Assembly: GCA_018821425.1 (NCBI GenBank)
Contig: JAHJMH010000074.1
Span: forward strand, 1 to 23,136
Reading direction: 5' to 3'
Source of the DNA: Nanobdellota archaeon
GTDB taxonomy: Archaea > Nanobdellota > Nanobdellia > Pacearchaeales > GW2011-AR1
DNA: 23,136 bases
In this document: one piece after another, positions 21,145 to 23,136 of the stretch
Layout of the letters: every line of letters starts with the position of its first letter
Numbering within the stretch: position 1 is the stretch's first letter
Made by a program: the position numbers and the translations under genes
Notes under the pieces: model-generated
Told to the model about the DNA's origin: nothing
The model's database searches: none
The model's input: the letters and a program-made list of their open reading frames with translations, nothing else

Positions 21145-21268
21145 GGCTCTGTAGCTCAGTGTTTAGAGCGCTGCTCTCATGAAAGCAAATCCTAAGGGAT
21201 TTTCATTGACTCAAACCAGTTTGCTTTGAGTTAGGCAGAGGTCGGGGGTTAAATTCTCCCCAGAGCCA
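21145..21268 (+). tRNA. tRNA-Met(CAT), elongator or Ile2, with a 51-nt intron at 37/38
   Basis: The intron is 21182-21232. The acceptor GGCTCTG pairs with CAGAGCC and has discriminator A. The D arm is GCTC/GAGC, the anticodon stem CTGCT/GGCAG, the spliced loop CTCATGA, and the T arm GGGG-TTAAATT-CCCC. The bulge-helix-bulge is perfect: central helix CTCA/TGAG, bulges TGA and TTA, inner helix AAGCAAA/TTTGCTT. It is not an initiator (no A1-T72, no GGG stem). Met versus lysidine/agmatidine-type Ile cannot be settled by eye. The intron carries hairpin AAATCC/GGATTT followed by a TCATTGACTCAAACC linker and a distal TTTGC, so it is a divergent member of the three-arm family. TTTTTAAAC near 21116-21124 is the TATA. 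Confidence 0.92.
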
Positions 21269-21302
21269 TTAGTTTAATAAATCCTTTTTGTTTATTTATT
21301 AG

Positions 21303-21515
21303 ATGGTGAATAGTACTCTTATAGACGTTGCGGTATTTCCTTTAAATTCTTTAACTAATCTCGCCCAGGCGCTTGGGGGGCTTATTGCTGTTTCTATAAT
21401 CTTTGGAATAATTAATGTTCTGATGAATCGAAGAAGAGGTCGAGAGCTGAAGAAAATAAAAGAAGATATTTCTTTGATAAAGAAGATGCTTTCTGAGAAG
21501 AAAAAGAGAAAATAA
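21303..21515 (+). CDS. Small single-pass membrane protein, 70 aa
   Basis: One membrane segment (LAQALGGLIAVSIIFGIINVLM, about residues 19-40) is followed by a basic, coiled-coil-prone tail (RRRGRELKKIKEDISLIKKMLSEKKKRK). The positive-inside rule puts the tail in the cytoplasm. TTTAATAAATC, about 25-30 bp before the ATG, indicates a leaderless mRNA. Its stop abuts the rps17e stop on the other strand with no gap. Function not recognised. Confidence 0.7.
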   Translation: MVNSTLIDVAVFPLNSLTNLAQALGGLIAVSIIFGIINVLMNRRRGRELKKIKEDISLIKKMLSEKKKRK

Positions 21516-21716
21516 TTAAGCAGACGCTTTGATTTCTTTTTGTCTTTGCCTTTCGAATCTTACAAGGAACCCTGCAATCTGGTTTCTTATCTTTTTACTT
21601 GGCATAGTTTTCCCGAGTATTTCTTTATTCTTATCAAAGTTATCACTAAACTGGATTCCTCTTTTTACGAGCTCTTTCCCAGTTCTCTTTATTTGCTTTG
21701 ATTTTATCTTTCCCAT
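21516..21716 (-). CDS. rps17e: 30S ribosomal protein eS17
   Basis: The 66 residues (MGKIKSKQIKRTGKELVKRG, then FSDNFDKNKEILGK and SKKIRNQIAGFLVRF) match the archaeal eS17 pattern, including the family's R-x-x-x-x-x-L and IRN-x-IAG motifs. Archaeal eS17 is about 60-70 residues, so it is complete. TATTTAAAAAC, about 25 bp upstream on the minus strand, indicates leaderless transcription from within the gap after the 314-aa gene. Confidence 0.92.
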   Translation of the reverse strand: MGKIKSKQIKRTGKELVKRGIQFSDNFDKNKEILGKTMPSKKIRNQIAGFLVRFERQRQKEIKASA

Positions 21717-21750
21717 CGTAAAAGTTGTTCCTGTGCGTTTTTAAATATTG

Positions 21751-22695
21751 TCATTCAATCTCTTCTATTGAACTCAGATTTTTTATTGCCTTAAGCAGAT
21801 CGCCCGTTCTTTTAAGCGGAGTTCCTGTGTTTAGGATAATATAAGGAAGATTGTCAAATTCTTCCGCTCTCTTTGAAGCTTTAATAATATCTCCCTCGCT
21901 AATTCTTCTTTTATTATATGCAACGAGAATTTTTTCGTTTCCTCTCTCTTGAACCCGGAGTATGATTTCATTTTTATTAAAGACTAAGATATCGGAGAGT
22001 TCTATTGATTTTTTCACTAGAGATTCTTTTACTTTCATGAAGAAATTATTTTCTTTCTGAGAATTTTTTTTCTTTGGTTTTCTGACCTTTTGAACTTTAG
22101 GATTTTCTATGGAATTGTCGAAGATTCCTAGTTCTTGATTCTGTTTTGATTGCACCTCTCTTGGAAGTTCTTCTTGAACCTTGAGAATTTTTTGAGGTGC
22201 CTCCCCTCTTTTTTGTTGTTGAGATTCTCCTTGAGGCTCTTCCTGAATTTTCGGAAACTCAGGGAGAATTTCCCTTTCTTTTTCAGGTACATTGAAGAAT
22301 CTCCATTCAAGGTCTTCGCTTCCCGACTTTCGAAATGGAATTGCAAAATCTTTTATCTCTCTAATCGCAACTCTTATTGCAGGTTCTTGTTCAGAATCCT
22401 TCAGAGTTCCTTTTTCTTTGAGAAGATTGAATGCTTCTTTTTCTTTACTTTTCAGATGGTGAGCAAATCTTTCAAGCATTCTTTCTTGACCTGGAACAAA
22501 ATAAAGAGCGGAACTTCCAATTCTCATATTGCTTGTTTTAATAATTTTCTCGGAAAGAATTTCAGACAAAAATGCAGAGGCGAATAGAATGCTTAATCCT
22601 GCTTCTTTGGCGATGTGCACTGGAAGACTCGGTCCGGTTCTTTTGATGAATGAGACGATTTTTTCTTTTATTTGAGAAGTATCTTGTGCGGGCAT
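21751..22695 (-). CDS. Winged-helix protein with a C-terminal nuclease-like fold, 314 aa
   Basis: Residues of about 1-75 form a winged helix-turn-helix (IKEKIVSFIKRTGPSLPVHIAKEAGLSILFASAFLSEILSE, then a wing with SSALYFVPGQE). A low-complexity Q/E/K/P linker spans about 145-215. The C-terminal 90 residues (SDILVFNKNEIILRVQERGN, KILVAYNKRRISEGDIIKAS, PYIILNTG) have alternating strands and helices that recall a restriction-endonuclease-like or Mrr-like core. A complete PD-(D/E)xK catalytic set is not evident, so activity is uncertain. Minus-strand TATA (TTTATAACC) lies about 20-25 bp before the ATG. It is probably a DNA-binding protein; the exact family is not named with confidence. Confidence 0.7.
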   Translation of the reverse strand: MPAQDTSQIKEKIVSFIKRTGPSLPVHIAKEAGLSILFASAFLSEILSEKIIKTSNMRIGSSALYFVPGQERMLERFAHHLKSKEKEAFNLLKEKGTLKDSEQEPAIRVAIREIKDFAIPFRKSGSEDLEWRFFNVPEKEREILPEFPKIQEEPQGESQQQKRGEAPQKILKVQEELPREVQSKQNQELGIFDNSIENPKVQKVRKPKKKNSQKENNFFMKVKESLVKKSIELSDILVFNKNEIILRVQERGNEKILVAYNKRRISEGDIIKASKRAEEFDNLPYIILNTGTPLKRTGDLLKAIKNLSSIEEIE

Positions 22696-22729
22696 AATTG
22701 AAGTAGATATAGGATGGTTATAAAGATTT

Positions 22730-23035
22730 TTATGTTTTGATTCTTTGTTTAAGGACTATCTCTAATCTAACAGGCGCATCAGAAATCCTCTCTCTTATTG
22801 CTTCTTCAGAGACCTTATAAGATTCCCATTCTCCTCGGGAATTTAAGAATTCATACATCCATTTTCCTGATGTTGCATCATACTCTGCGCATTCTATTGT
22901 GTAATGGGTTCCATTTACTCTTACCGAATGCAGCATAATTCCGCCATATTTATTTGTAGGGTAGCCTTCCCACTCAATTATATCTTCCGGAGGCCAATCT
23001 GTCCGAAACGGTATTTTTTCTAAGGTTTCACCCAT
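22730..23035 (-). CDS. Small soluble protein of unknown function, 101 aa
   Basis: I do not recognise the family. The sequence (MGETLEKIPFRTDWPPEDIIEWEGY, then GIMLHSVRVNGTHYTIECAEYD and SGKWMYEFLNSRGEWESYKVSEEAI) is aromatic- and acid-rich and reads as a small beta-barrel-like domain. Its ATG lies inside the endA coding end (16-nt overlap with endA, which stops at 23020), so it is very likely translated from the endA mRNA. Confidence 0.7.
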   Translation of the reverse strand: MGETLEKIPFRTDWPPEDIIEWEGYPTNKYGGIMLHSVRVNGTHYTIECAEYDATSGKWMYEFLNSRGEWESYKVSEEAIRERISDAPVRLEIVLKQRIKT

Positions 23036-23136
23036 CGTACTTCATAATAACTTACGTCGCCTTCTTCGTCGACTATTGCGAGGAGCAGATTTTTTTTCGT
23101 GCTGTGTGCGACTCTGTTTTTCGCGGAGAAGTCGTG
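23020..23136 (-). CDS. endA: tRNA-splicing endonuclease, C-terminal end (partial)
   Basis: The last 38 residues enter from the right edge: HDFSAKNRVAHSTKKNLLLA, then IVDEEGDVSYYEVRWVKP and TAG. The RvAHSt.KK..lAiVDEEGDvtYYEv.wVkP pattern is the conserved end of archaeal EndA, and the lysine in STKK is the expected catalytic one. EndA cuts bulge-helix-bulge motifs, exactly what is present in the tRNA-Cys, Arg and Met genes of this window. The subunit architecture (alpha4, alpha2, alpha2beta2) cannot be read from this fragment. Confidence 0.9.
   Translation of the reverse strand, partial: HDFSAKNRVAHSTKKNLLLAIVDEEGDVSYYEVRWVKP

Overview
This AT-rich window comes from an archaeon, most likely a small-genome DPANN lineage of the Pacearchaeota/Woesearchaeota type (inference). 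Direct evidence is archaeal TFB, ribosomal proteins eS8 and eS17, an Sm-like protein, RNase Z, a eukaryotic/archaeal-type glycyl-tRNA synthetase, the C-terminus of the archaeal tRNA-splicing endonuclease, and tRNA genes with bulge-helix-bulge introns and no encoded CCA. Many genes have a TATA box about 25 bp before the start codon, which implies leaderless mRNAs.

Layout. 1-660: a protein tail, a frameshifted nucleoside 2-deoxyribosyltransferase-like gene, and tRNA-Val(GAC). 750-10448: an apparent operon behind an operator-like repeat cluster, encoding a 45-aa ribbon-helix-helix-like protein, a 619-aa membrane-anchored protein and a 2516-aa secreted protein that ends in a lytic-transglycosylase domain. 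10450-10740: a structured RNA, two copies of a tRNA 5' end, and tRNA-Leu(TAG). 10940-12860: tfb, rps8e and an Sm-like gene. 12892-14692: an aminoacyl-tRNA deacylase, a probable toxin-antitoxin pair and an orphan protein. 14752-16211: RNase Z, intron-bearing tRNA-Cys(GCA) and tRNA-Arg(TCT), and a possible small gene remnant. 16403-20575: a membrane-anchored Asp-box propeller protein and glyS. 20766-21515: a 38-aa lysine-rich protein, an orphan RNA with a BHB-like fold, intron-bearing tRNA-Met(CAT) and a small membrane protein. 21516-23136 (minus strand): rps17e, a winged-helix protein, a small orphan, and the 3' end of endA.

The most unusual signal is a family of short elements of about 30-45 nt. 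Each has a purine arm, a proximal pyrimidine arm, a linker close to TTACAGTAA, and a second (distal) pyrimidine arm. The arm sequence changes between copies, but both pyrimidine arms keep complementarity to the purine arm, so each copy can fold in two mutually exclusive ways. Copies lie inside the Cys and Arg tRNA introns, more divergently in the Met intron, against the 5' end of tRNA-Val, upstream of tRNA-Leu and tRNA-Met, and between rps8e and the Sm gene. Upstream of tRNA-Leu and tRNA-Met, the element directly follows a near-copy of nucleotides 1-14 of the tRNA that lies downstream. This looks like a tRNA-associated, possibly mobile, intron-related repeat. The enzymes that would process such transcripts (RNase Z, EndA) are encoded in the same window.
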